10,542 nt of DNA from Giardia muris (GCA_006247105.1 VDLU01000051.1:1-10542), one strand, 5' to 3'; positions 1 through 8,029 are shown, counted from the stretch's first letter. Made by a program: numbers and translations. Notes: a model not told the origin generated them from the letters alone.

Positions 1-407
1 CCCATTCCACCCCAGGACCAGAGGACTCGATGATGTCCAGCAATCAAGACGATCCAAAAACCACCATTCGTCCTCCATGCAACCGAGCCCCAGCCCCCAT
101 TCGCCCGGTCCTCGGCCTATCCGCCTTATATTGGCCCCTAACACCTGTATCCATCCATGCACAGGGCCATCGGGGGGTATTACGACATGACCATCATCCC
201 CGACCGAGGACAGGAGGATCCACTCAAGCCTTCTACCGGCAGCAAGGCAACCACCCCCGACCTCATGGACAGAGGACCGGAGACCCCGAAGCCAGGGCCC
301 GCAAGGCCGACAACCCACCATGCCAAGATGATCCATCCTTCACTCAACACCCCTGCATCCGACCCATCAAGCCATCAAGGGCACGTATCCCGTCCAGGCC
401 CCAACCC
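1..407. other. Mixed-composition left flank, no assigned gene
   Basis: This stretch has more T and a less repetitive texture than the arrays to its right. Two overlapping + strand frames are open for part of it. One begins with ATG at 30 and runs to 431. The other has an ATG at 157 and stays open to 504, but is broken upstream by TGA at 31 and a TAA near 137. The second frame contains a plausible-looking stretch (YYDMTIIPDRGQEDP) before it dissolves into the Pro/Lys/Ser-rich composition forced by the array. I recognise no domain in either frame. It could be the decayed 3' end of a gene lying mostly outside the window, or anonymous subtelomeric DNA. The change to the CCCAAG array is gradual, around 400-430. 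Confidence 0.4.
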
Positions 408-1760
408 CAGTCTCCAAGTCCCAAAGCCTAAGAGCCCAGCCAAAGCTCACAAGAGCCCCAGAGACCCCCAGCACAGGAAGAGACCCAAGGTCACAAGCAC
501 CTAATCCCTGAAGCCAAGCCCCGAAGACAACAAAGGCCCCGGCCCCAGGCCCAAAGCCTCAAGAGACCCCGAAGAGCTCAGCCCAAAGACCCAAACCTCC
601 AAGACCTCAAGAAGCCCAAAGACCCAAGGTCCGATGCAGGAGGTCCCAAGGCCAAGAGGACCGAGGACCCAGCTTCAAGGCCCAAGAGCTCAAGATGACT
701 CCGGCTCCCGCCCAAAGAGTCCCGAAGGTCCACAACTCCCAAGATCCCCAATGCCCAATGTAGAAGGACCAAGGCCCAAAGCTCCAAAGACCCACTGCAG
801 GAGGATCCAAGGACCAAGAAGCCCAAACATCCAAGCCGAAGACCCGGCCTCCAAGTCCAAGCTCAAGGTCCAAACCTCCAAACCCCCCCAGGAGATCCCA
901 AAACCTCAAGTCTCCGAAGACAACAAAGAGGCCCCAAGAAGCCCCAGCACAAGATCCCAAGAGGTCGAAGAGCTCAAGGCCCAAAGACCCCGAGGCAAGA
1001 TGACTCCAGCTCCCAGACCAAAGAGTCCCAAGGCCCCCAAGGCCACTGCAGGAGGACCCAAGGCCACAAGCCTCAGGACCCCGGATTCCGAAGACCCCCT
1101 CAAGCCCCAGTCTCCAAGTCTAAGACCCCCAAACCCCAAGGTCCAAGAAGACCTACCCAAGACCTCGAAGAGCCCAAGAAGCCAAGGCCTCAACCCGAAG
1201 CCTCAAGACCCAAGGTCAAAGACCCCAACCTTCAATACCCAAGGCCGCAAGCCCCCCAAGGTCCCGACCTTCAATACCCAAGTCCCCCAAGCCCGAGCCT
1301 CATTCCAAACCCTCCAAGTCCCCTAAGACCCCAGACCAAGCTCGAGCATCTCAAGCCTCAACCCCGAAGACCCCAAGGTCCAAGCCCCCAGGTCTCCAAC
1401 CCGAGGGCCCAAACCCCAAGAGGACCCAAAGACCTACTGCAGGAGGACCCAAGCCTGAGAAGCCCCCAACACAAACCCCAAGTCCCAAGGCCTCCGAGAC
1501 CCCAGCCTTCAATGCCCCAAGGCCCAAGCCCAAGGAGCCCGAAGGCCCACAACCCCAAGAGGTCCTAAGACCCCCAACACAAGAGCTCAAGACCCCTAGG
1601 CCCGCAACCCCCAATGCCCCAGGACTCGAAGAGACCCAAGGACCCATGCAGAAGGACTCAAGGCCCAAGACCCCAAGGGACCAAGGACCCAAGAGGCCAA
1701 CACAAGAGCCCCAAACCTCCAAGGCTCGAGACCCTAAGAGCTCAAGAGACCTCCAAGACC

Positions 1761-1842
1761 CTCAAGAGGATCCCGCAACCCCAAGACCCCAGTGCAGGAG
1801 GACCCAGACCTCCAAGCCCCCCAAAGACCCAAATCCCAAGAG
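1761..1842 (+). repeat. Inter-array repeat C1
   Basis: Starts CTCAAGAGGATCCCGCA, passes through a GTGCAGGAGGACC word and ends in CCAAATCCCAAGAG. It matches 9971-10053 near the telomere, about 8.2 kb away and on the other side of the gene island, with a few substitutions and C-run length changes. Confidence 0.85.
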
Positions 1843-2280
1843 CCAAGCCCAAGAGACCCCAACTCCAAGGAGCCAAGGCCCAGCATTCAATGCCCCAAGC
1901 CGAAGCCCCAAGAAGCCAAGCTCAAGTCCAAGACCCCAAACCCAACGCAAGAGCCCAAGGCCCTAAGGCCCGAGACCCAAACCTCCAAGGGGACCGAGGG
2001 CCCAAAGACCCCTAAGAAGACCCCAAGGCCTCAAGAAGCCCAAGAGCTCAAAGACCCATGGCCCCAAGACCTTGAAGAGGACCAAGGCCAAGTCCAAGGA
2101 GCCAGCCTTCAATGCCCAAGGACCCAAAGCCAAGACCCCAAGAGCCCAAGCCCCATGCCTGAAGGTCCAAGGTCCCGAAGACCCCAAGGCCTAACACAAA
2201 GCCCCCAAGGTCCAAGACCCCTAAGAGACCCAGACCAAGGGCAGCCCAAAGGTCCAAGGCCAAAGCCCCAAGCCAAGAGC

Positions 2281-2342
2281 TTCAAGCCCCAGACCCGAAG
2301 ACCCCCTAAGTCCAAGCCCCCAAGCTCACAAGTCCGAAGGCC
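2281..2342 (+). repeat. Inter-array repeat D1
   Basis: This block includes AAGCTCACAAGTCCGAAGG and the preceding GCCCCAGACCCGAAGACC. It recurs at about 6148-6208 in the right array with small C-run length differences. Confidence 0.8.
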
Positions 2343-2636
2343 TCAAGAGACCCCAACACAAGAGGCCAAGGCCCAAGCCCGAAGGCCAAAGCCCAAGGCC
2401 TCAATGCAGGAAGACCCAAGCCAAGAGTCCCCGAAGAGTCCAAGAGCCCAAAGCCCCCAAGGTCCAAGGCTCCAGCCTTCAATGCCCCAAGACCCCTAAG
2501 ACCCTAATCCCAAGAGCTCAAGGGCCGGCCCAAGCCCTCGAAGAGTCCAAGAGACCCGAAGAGGTCAGCCCAAAGCCCCCAGAGACCCAAGTCCCAAGCC
2601 GAGGGCCCAAGCTTCAAGGTCCAAGACCCAAGGCCC

Positions 2637-2739
2637 AAAAAGGGGTCAAATTTGAGGGGAAAAGGGAACTAGCGGAGGCACGGCGAAAGGAAGGGGGAAG
2701 TGCCCTCCGCACGGTCCGGGCCCCGGGACGGCCTAGAGA
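2637..2739. other. Unique boundary between left array and gene island
   Basis: Composition changes abruptly here from C/A-rich to G/A-rich on the + strand, with several GGGG and AAA runs and then a GC-rich stretch around 2715-2730. It lies downstream of the family's C-terminal stop (2760-2762, minus strand) and would be 3' flank or 3' UTR of gene copy 1. I see no AATAAA-type polyadenylation signal on the minus strand. The matching position 3' of copy 2 is occupied by the start of copy 1, so this stretch has no counterpart there. Confidence 0.5.
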
Positions 2740-2849
2740 GCTGGGACGAGGCTCGTGAGCTACTCGTAAGGGCGGAGCGCCTCTCGAAGCTCCAAGGCGA
2801 CAGCGGGGTATGGGTGTGGACATGCGCGATACCCAGGCTCCTGGCCCCG
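2740..2849 (-). repeat. Direct repeat A1: conserved 3' end of gene copy 1
   Basis: This 110-base block recurs at 3366-3474 in the same orientation. The two differ by two substitutions (in CTCTcG/CTCTtG and TGCGcG/TGCGtG on the + strand) and one G in a G run (TATGGG versus TATGG). It encodes the last residues of the gene family on the minus strand plus a short 3' flank. The bodies of the two genes are far more diverged than this block, which suggests recent gene conversion or unequal crossing-over at the 3' end. Confidence 0.95.
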
Positions 2850-3328
2850 TTTACTTGCTAAAGAGGAAGTCGAGGAGCTTGTCCTCCTCCTGATAGCGGG
2901 CGACCACGTCCATGGGTGGGTGAGGCCGCCGAACTTCATACCTTGCCTGCGACCCAGACGAGGGAGTCCTCAGCCCTACAGAGGGGACAGGGCCCTTCTC
3001 TTGAGAGGGAATAGCCAACTTTGAGGCCATCGCGCCGGTTGCAAGTGACCAGCCCTTACAGGCATAGCACTTGTACCCGCCTTCCTCGTTCCAGCGGGCG
3101 AAAGGTCGGAGGCATATGGGACACGTTCCATGCTGCTGAATTGCCTCCTCTCGTAGAAGACGAGGGCACGCAGGGGCTCTAAATGGTCCGCTTGGACCCC
3201 CGCGACATACGGACAGTACGAGGGCTCGTCCACGGCAGCCCCTGTTTGAGGACAGGCTCGTCCTCCTCATCCTCCGAGAAGGAGGAGGAGGCCGTCGTGC
3301 CGCTGATCGAGATCTCCGACTCGCTCAT
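2760..3328 (-). pseudogene. Zinc-finger gene family, copy 1 (frame-broken)
   Basis: The start is taken as the ATG at 3328, because the same MSESEISIS N-terminus begins copy 2. After it come Ser-rich and acidic residues (SEDEEDE). A one-base loss near the G run at 3239-3242 moves the reading into a second frame (VDEPSYCPYV...LRALVFYE). Another near 3145-3153 moves it into a third frame that is open as far as 2854. That third segment carries C-x2-C-x14-C-x2-C at 3058-3123 (CPIC, ARWN, GGYKCYAC), followed by WSLATGAMASK. A TAA at 2851-2853 then interrupts; beyond it the sequence still matches copy 2 (GPGAWVSRMSTP) and, after one extra G, reaches the family's C-terminal ALRPYE and TAG at 2760-2762. 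Full length would be about 190 residues. The Cys pairs imply zinc binding, probably to nucleic acid. The breaks may be real decay or sequencing indels. An independent shorter gene using only 2851-3270 is possible but its N-terminal part looks out of frame. I do not know a named homologue. Confidence 0.6.
3058..3123 (-). other. Zinc-ribbon-like motif of copy 1
   Basis: Twenty-two codons spanning C-x2-C-x14-C-x2-C, with ARWN and GGYKCYAC between and at the second pair. The corresponding block in copy 2 (3721-3785) aligns along its full length once one base is restored, and many of the differences are synonymous codon changes. Confidence 0.8.
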
Positions 3329-3365
3329 CTTTTCGTTTTGCGCCCACCCGGTCGGGCGGAGAGAG
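3329..3365 (-). promoter_or_regulatory. Possible upstream region of copy 1
   Basis: Only about 57 bases separate the ATG of copy 1 (3328) from the family stop codon of copy 2 (3386), so the promoter must be very short or lie inside copy 2. Read on the minus strand, this stretch shares with the region upstream of copy 2 (4129-4169) a CGACCG element and an A-rich GAAAAGATG context at the start codon. No TATA box or known initiator is recognisable. Confidence 0.3.
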
Positions 3366-3474
3366 GCTGGGACGAGGCTCGTGAGCTACTCGTAAGGGCG
3401 GAGCGCCTCTTGAAGCTCCAAGGCGACAGCGGGGTATGGTGTGGACATGCGTGATACCCAGGCTCCTGGCCCCG
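3366..3474 (-). repeat. Direct repeat A2: conserved 3' end of gene copy 2
   Basis: This 109-base partner of the block at 2740-2849 is offset by 626 bases. Read in the copy 2 frame it encodes GPGAWVSRMSTPYP, then AVALELQEALRPYE and TAG (3386-3388), followed by about 20 bases of 3' flank. It lacks one G present in copy 1, which keeps the C-terminal frame open here while it is shifted there. Confidence 0.95.
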
Positions 3475-3720
3475 ATTTACGCTTTGCGAGGTCGACGCTT
3501 GAGGTCCTGCGCTTTCTGATCTCCCTCTCGACCTCGTCCTCTGGAACCTCTCCTGGATCCTCTGGATGATGGGTTGACCCGTGTGTTGGCACGTGGACGC
3601 TCATGTCACCGCCTGCGTGCCAGTATACAGAGCCGGGGTCCTGCAGGGGGCAGCGGTTCTCCCCAGGAGCACGGTACATGGTGTTGAGGCACATGTTCTG
3701 TTACATGTGATGCTCTTCCT

Positions 3721-3785
3721 ACATGCGTAACATCTGTAACCCCCGAAACGATTCCATCTGGCCAAATGTCGAGACATATAATGCA
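3721..3785 (-). other. Zinc-ribbon-like motif of copy 2, one base short
   Basis: The span from first to last Cys codon is 65 bases, against 66 in copy 1. The missing base is just after the second Cys, where copy 1 has CTCCGA and copy 2 has CTCGA. All four Cys codons and the ARWN, GGY and CYAC residues are preserved on either side of the shift. Confidence 0.75.
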
Positions 3786-4083
3786 GGAGCCTCCTCCTGT
3801 GGATCTCGCGACGGGTCTTGGTTGAGCGCTTGTAGGAGCTTCGATGCGGTCGGCTTGTGCGGCCATCTCCCACGCGTCGGGGTAATTGCCCCACGTGGCG
3901 TCCACGCCCACGTCGTTGGGCATGCGCTCGGCGCGGAGCTCGGTGAAGATGGGCTCACTGTCCTCCTCATCCCTCCACGAGGGGGTGTCGGGAGCCTCTT
4001 GGGCGCAGGTCGGGCGTGGAGGAGGTGAGGGGTGGGAGTGGAAGCCCCATTCGAAGCCCGTGAGCGGGGAGCGTGGAGGAGCT

Positions 4084-4100
4084 CGTGGTCGTGGTCGTGG
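4084..4100 (-). repeat. ACGACC hexamer microsatellite in copy 2
   Basis: A short run of GTGGTC on the + strand (ACGACC on the minus strand) encodes consecutive Thr residues in the N-terminal part of copy 2. It lies where the reading frame appears to change, so slippage here is a likely cause of that frame change. Copy 1 has a Ser/acidic stretch instead. Confidence 0.6.
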
Positions 4101-4128
4101 AGCTGATCGAGATCTCCGACTCGCTCAT

Positions 4129-4169
4129 CTTTTTCAGTCTTCCGCTCGGTCGATTGAGCGATTGGCAGC
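4129..4169 (-). promoter_or_regulatory. Possible upstream region of copy 2
   Basis: About 40 bases of non-array sequence precede the start codon before the C/A-rich array resumes. It shares a CGACCG element and an A-rich run directly before ATG with the upstream region of copy 1. If transcription starts in or beyond the array, the T-poor repeat would itself be the promoter region. No standard core promoter element is visible. Confidence 0.3.
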
Positions 4170-6147
4170 AGCCCCCACAGCCCCCCCAGCCCAAGTCCAA
4201 GCCCCCCCAAAGAGCCCGAAGAGCCCAAGTCCAAAGGTCCAAAGGTCCAAGCCTCAAGTCAAGACCCGAGAGGACCGAGACCCAAGAGACCCTCAAGACC
4301 AAGAAGATCCAGCCCAAGGCCCAACGCAAGAGCCCAAGCCCTCAGGGCCCTAGATCCGAAGTCAAGAACCACAAGAGCCAAGGCCCAAGGAGCCCTAAGG
4401 TCAAGAGGACCGAGAACCCCAATGCAGGAGACCAGACCCAAGACCCAAGACCTCAGGCAAAGCCCCCCGAGACCCCATCTTTCAATGCCCTAAGTCCGAG
4501 AGCCCGAAGAGGCCGAAGAGCTCAAGACCCCCAGAGACCCAGACCAATGTAGGAGATCCCAAGGGCCCAAGACCCAAGAAGTCAAGTCCCCCAAGGCCAG
4601 CCTTCAAGTCCAAGCCCAGACCCAAGACCCTCTAAGGCACAAGCCCTCAGGACCCCAACCCCATGCAGGAGACCGAGGACCCAAGGGCCAGCCCAAGACG
4701 AGGCTCAGGCCAAAGCCACAATCTCCTTAAGACCCAAACCCCAAGAAGCAAGCCAAGGTCCAAGTCCAAGCCCTCCAAAGAACCGGAGAGCCCCAAATCC
4801 CCAAGCAAGACCTGAAGCCCTCAAGACCCCAGCTCAAAGGCCCGAAGCCACAAGCCCAAGAACTCCTGAACCCAATGCAAGAGCCAAGACCCGAAGACCC
4901 AAGGCCCAAGACCTCAGTCTCCAAGAGCTCAAGGGCCAGCCCCAAGCTCAAGGCCAAAGGCCCAGACCCCAGCCCAAGAAGACCACCCAAGAGCTCAGGG
5001 CCCAGCCTCAAGGAGCTCAAGACTCGAAAGACCCCAGACCCCCAAGTCCAAGGCTCAGCTTCATGCCCAAGGCCCACAAGGCCCAACGCAGAGCTCAAGA
5101 GCCCAAGCTCACAAGTCTCCAAGTCCAAAGGCCAAAGCCCCCAAGCCCGAAGCCTCAAGAGCTCAAGGCCCCAATCCCAAGAGGCCAAGCCCAAGGAGCC
5201 CGAAGACCCAACCCCCAAATCAAGAGGCCCAGCCTTCAATACCCCCAACCCCAAGACCCAAGGCCTCAGACCAAAGGCTCCAAGAGCCCAAGAGATCCCA
5301 ATCCGAAGGCCTCAGAGACCAAGGCCCCAGCCCCAGGACCCAAGTCCAAGGCCTCAAGGCCCCAAGAAACCCGAAGAGTCCAAGAACCCAACCCAGAGAC
5401 CACCCAAGCCAAGGCCCCAACACAGACCCCGAGAGACCAAGTCCAAAGGCCAAGACCTCGAAGAGGACCCAAAGATCCACTGCAGGAGGATCAGAGCTTT
5501 AAGGCCCCAAGACACCCAACCCCCAAGGTCCAATTCTCAGAGCCCAGACTCGAAGACCCCCAAGCCCAAGACCAAGGCCCCAGACTCCCAAGGTCTAGAT
5601 CCGAAGAGCCCAAGACCCCAGCCCAGAGTCAAGGTCCAAGCCCTCAAGTCAAGGACCGAGAACCCCAGTGCAGGAAGACCAAATCCAAGATCCCAAAGCC
5701 CAGTTTCCAGTCCAAGGTCCCGAAGAGCCCCAAGGCCGCCAAGAAGACCCAAGTCAAAGACCAAAGCCTCTAAGACCCCCTAAGGTCCAATGCAGGAGGA
5801 CCCCCCCCAAAGACCCCAAGCCGAGGCCCCAATACAAGGCCCAAGGCCCTAAGACTCCCCAGAGATCCAAGAGTCAAGTCCAAGAAGCCCAAGACCCATG
5901 CCTGAAGGTCCAGACCCAAAGCCGCAAGCTCATGGCTCCAAGCCCTAAGAGCCCAAGGACCCCGAGATCCAGCATTCAATGCCCCCAAGCCCAAGGCCTC
6001 AGGTCAAAGCCCCCAGCCTTCAAACCCCAAAGCCCAAAAGCCCCCAAGACCCAAGACCCAAGTCCGAACTCAAGGCCAAGAGACCCAGACCCCAAGAGCT
6101 CAAGGGCCCAAGCCTCCAAGTCCAAGAGCTTCAAGCCCTAAGGAGCC

Positions 6148-6208
6148 CAAGCCCCAGACCCCGAAGACCCCCCAAACCCAAGCCCCCAAGCTCACAAGTC
6201 CGAAGGCC
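6148..6208 (+). repeat. Inter-array repeat D2
   Basis: Partner of 2281-2342; the 31-base core at 6178-6208 is identical or nearly so to 2312-2342. Confidence 0.8.
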
Positions 6209-6857
6209 CCAAAGCCCCGACTTCAGACTCCAAGACCCTAAGTCTCCAAATCCGAGAGCCCAAGCCCCCAAGCCCGAGCTCGAGGCTCGCCAAGACCAAG
6301 CCCAGCTTCAAGTAGAAGACCCAACACAAGGCCCAAGCTCAAGAGGACCCAGCCCAAAGACCCAAGGCACAAACCCAAGGACCCAAGAACCCCAAGACCA
6401 AGAAGACCACCCAAGGTCCAAGACCCATAGCCCCGGTCTCCAAGCCAAGGACCAAAGACCCCCAAGAAGCCTCCCACACAAGAGCCCAAGCCGAGGCCAA
6501 GACCTCAAGATGACCTCCAAGCCCAGGAGGCCAGCCTGAAGCCAAGTCCAAGGCCCAAGGCCTCAAGCCCCCCCAAGGTCCAATGCAGGAGACCCCCCCA
6601 AAGACCCCAAGCCCGAAGGCCTCAAGGCCCGAAGAGTCCAAGACCCCCAGCCCAAGAGCTCGAGGCCCAGACCCCATGCAGGAGACCCAAGGCCCAAGGA
6701 AAGACCCCCAACGCAAGAGACCAGGCCACAGCCCCAGTCTCCAAGCCCAAGAGGACCCCCCAAGCACCTAGTCTCCTAAAGCCCAAGACCCAAGGGACTG
6801 AAGACCCAAAACTCCCAAGTCCCCAAAGACCCCAAGGCCCAAGAAGACCCAAGCCAA

Positions 6858-7052
6858 GGCTCCAAGACCCTAAGAGACCCAGACCCAACCAGACCAGAGC
6901 CCAAGACCCCAAGAGCTCAAGGCCCCAGTGCAGGAAGACCAAACTCCAAGACCCTTAGAGACCTCCAGCATAAGAGCTCAAGGTCCCAAAGCCCAGACCC
7001 AAGGTCTCAAGTCCAGTCCAAGGCCCCAGCCTCAGGATCCCAGACCCCGAAG
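6858..7052 (+). repeat. Intra-array direct duplication B1
   Basis: This segment recurs at 7834-8029, 976 bases downstream in the same orientation. It includes a TGCAGGAAGACC word, CTTAGAGACCTCCAGCATAA and CTCAGGATCCCAGACC. By eye the two copies differ at about ten single-base indels, mostly in C runs, and at no more than one or two substitutions. Confidence 0.92.
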
Positions 7053-7509
7053 ACCCCAAGACCCAAGCCCCCAAGGGACCGAGGCCCAAAGACCCAGGAA
7101 GCCAAGACCCAAGACCCAAGCCCGAGCTCAAAGCCCAAGAGCCCAATCCCCAACACAAGAGCTCAAGCCGAGGCCCCCAGTCCAAGGAGCTCCAAGGGCC
7201 CAAGCCCAAGAGTCCCGAAGCCCCAAGACCCCGAAGAGGCCAACCTCAAGATCCCAAGCCCAAAAGCCCCAATGCCCAAGACCCAGACCCCCACACAAGA
7301 GCCAAGCCGAGGACCCCAGCCCCCAAGGCCCCAGACCCCAAAGAGACTCCAAGTCCCCAAAACCCCAGTGCAGGAGGATCCAGGTCAAGGGCAGGAGCTC
7401 AAGGCTCAACCCCGAAGAGTCCAGAGACCCAGACTCCAAGACCCCCAAGCCGAAGGCCCCGTTCAGGAAGCACCCACACAAGAGCCCAAGCCGAGGACCC
7501 CCAGCCCCG

Positions 7510-7535
7510 CAACACGACAACAGGCATGATGCCTG
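7510..7535 (+). repeat. Junction-type motif, internal copy 1, with palindrome
   Basis: The 19-mer caacacgacaacaggcatg at 7510-7528 is identical to the one beside the telomere at 10101-10119. It runs into a perfect 7+1+7 palindrome, caggcatgatgcctg, at 7521-7535. These bases do not belong to the CCCAAG module vocabulary around them. Confidence 0.85.
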
Positions 7536-7833
7536 AGGTCCAAGTCCAAGACCCAAGGCCCAGACCCAAGGCCTAGATCCGAAGGCCCAAATCCCCAAGG
7601 TCCAAGACCAAGACCTCAGGTCCAAGGCCCACAGCCTTCAAGACTCCAGTCCCAAGTGTTCCAGCCGAAGGACCAAGGCCCCAAGGCCCAAAGCCAAGGA
7701 TCCAAGAAGCCCAGAACACAAAGATCCCAACCCAAGAGCCAAGAGGCCGAAGAGATCAACCCCCAGAGACCCAGACCAATGCAGGAGATCCAAGGTCTAA
7801 GACCCCCAGCCCAAGCCTAAAGCCACAAGCCAT

Positions 7834-8029
7834 GGCTCCAAGACCCCTAAGAGACCCAGACCCAACCCAGACCAAGAGCCCAAGACCCCAAGAGCTCAAG
7901 GCCCAGTGCAGGAAGACCCAACTCCAAGACCCTTAGAGACCTCCAGCATAAGAGCTCAAGGTCCAAAGCCCCAGACCCAAGGTTCAAGTCCAGTCCAGGC
8001 CCCAGCCTCAGGATCCCAGACCCGAAGAG
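7834..8029 (+). repeat. Intra-array direct duplication B2
   Basis: Second copy of the segment at 6858-7052. The near absence of substitutions with many one-base length differences means the duplication is young and the base-level sequence of this region is probably imperfect. Confidence 0.92.

Larger units (their letters stand above)
408..2636. repeat. Subtelomeric degenerate C/A-rich repeat array, left block
   Basis: About 2.2 kb of short modules, all variants of CCCAAG, CCAAGACCC, CTCAAGGCCC, GAAGACCCC and AAGAGCTCAAG, interspersed with longer recurring words such as TGCAGGAGGACC, CAACACAAGAG and TTCAATGCCC. T is only a few percent on the + strand (for example 2 of the 60 bases at 1801-1860). 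There is no fixed period; the texture is a mosaic of reshuffled modules. Longer blocks recur in the right-hand array (1761-1842 matches 9971-10053; 2281-2342 matches about 6148-6208), so both arrays are one repeat family. The open frames across it encode only Pro/Lys/Gln/Arg/Ser (+) or Gly/Leu/Trp/Ser (-) filler and switch frame freely, so I call it non-coding. Confidence 0.85.
3386..4128 (-). pseudogene. Zinc-finger gene family, copy 2 (frame-broken)
   Basis: The start is the ATG at 4128 (MSESEISIS, then a Thr/Ser run encoded by an ACGACC hexamer repeat near 4084-4100). Four open segments follow one another on the minus strand. The first ends near 4075. The second runs to about 3774 and reads naturally (TGFEWGFHSHPSPPPRP, then WRDEEDSEPIFTELRAERM, then NYPDAWEMAAQADRIEAP), ending with the first Cys pair CIIC. 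The third has lost one base inside the motif and carries HLARWNRFGGYRCYACRK. The fourth, about 100 codons from near 3700, is Glu/Arg-rich (EDEVEREIRKRR) and ends AVALELQEALRPYE with TAG at 3386-3388. The implied protein is about 247 residues, longer than copy 1 mainly in the N-terminal half. It is head-to-tail with copy 1 and lies upstream of it in transcriptional order. Function is unknown beyond probable zinc binding. The single-base breaks may be mutations or assembly errors; tiny introns are unlikely because no GT-AG pairs of sensible size fit. Confidence 0.6.

Noticed and set aside
408..2636. CRISPR-like or regular satellite array
   Set aside because: There is no constant repeat with constant-length unique spacers and no fixed period; modules of varying length are shuffled.
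2851..2853. Stop-codon reassignment (TAA as a sense codon, as in some hexamitid diplomonads) to explain the in-frame TAA in copy 1
   Set aside because: The copy needs several frame corrections as well, and the family C-terminus ends at TAG in both copies, so decay or sequencing error explains the TAA more simply.
3145..3245. Introns as the reason for the frame changes in the zinc-finger genes
   Set aside because: The frames switch within a few bases without loss of aligned residues, and one-base corrections suffice; no credible GT-AG intron lies there.
2637..4169. Giardia-type variant surface protein
   Set aside because: There is no series of CxxC motifs, no C-terminal membrane anchor and no conserved CRGKA-type tail; only a single pair of CxxC motifs is present.
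4875..5783. A 302-codon + strand open frame, and similar long frames (634-1326, 1792-2499, 5979-6539, 6928-7536)
   Set aside because: They contain only Pro, Lys, Ser, Gln, Arg and Ala, overlap open frames in other registers and on the other strand, and change frame between duplicates. They follow from a T-poor sequence in which stop codons are rare.
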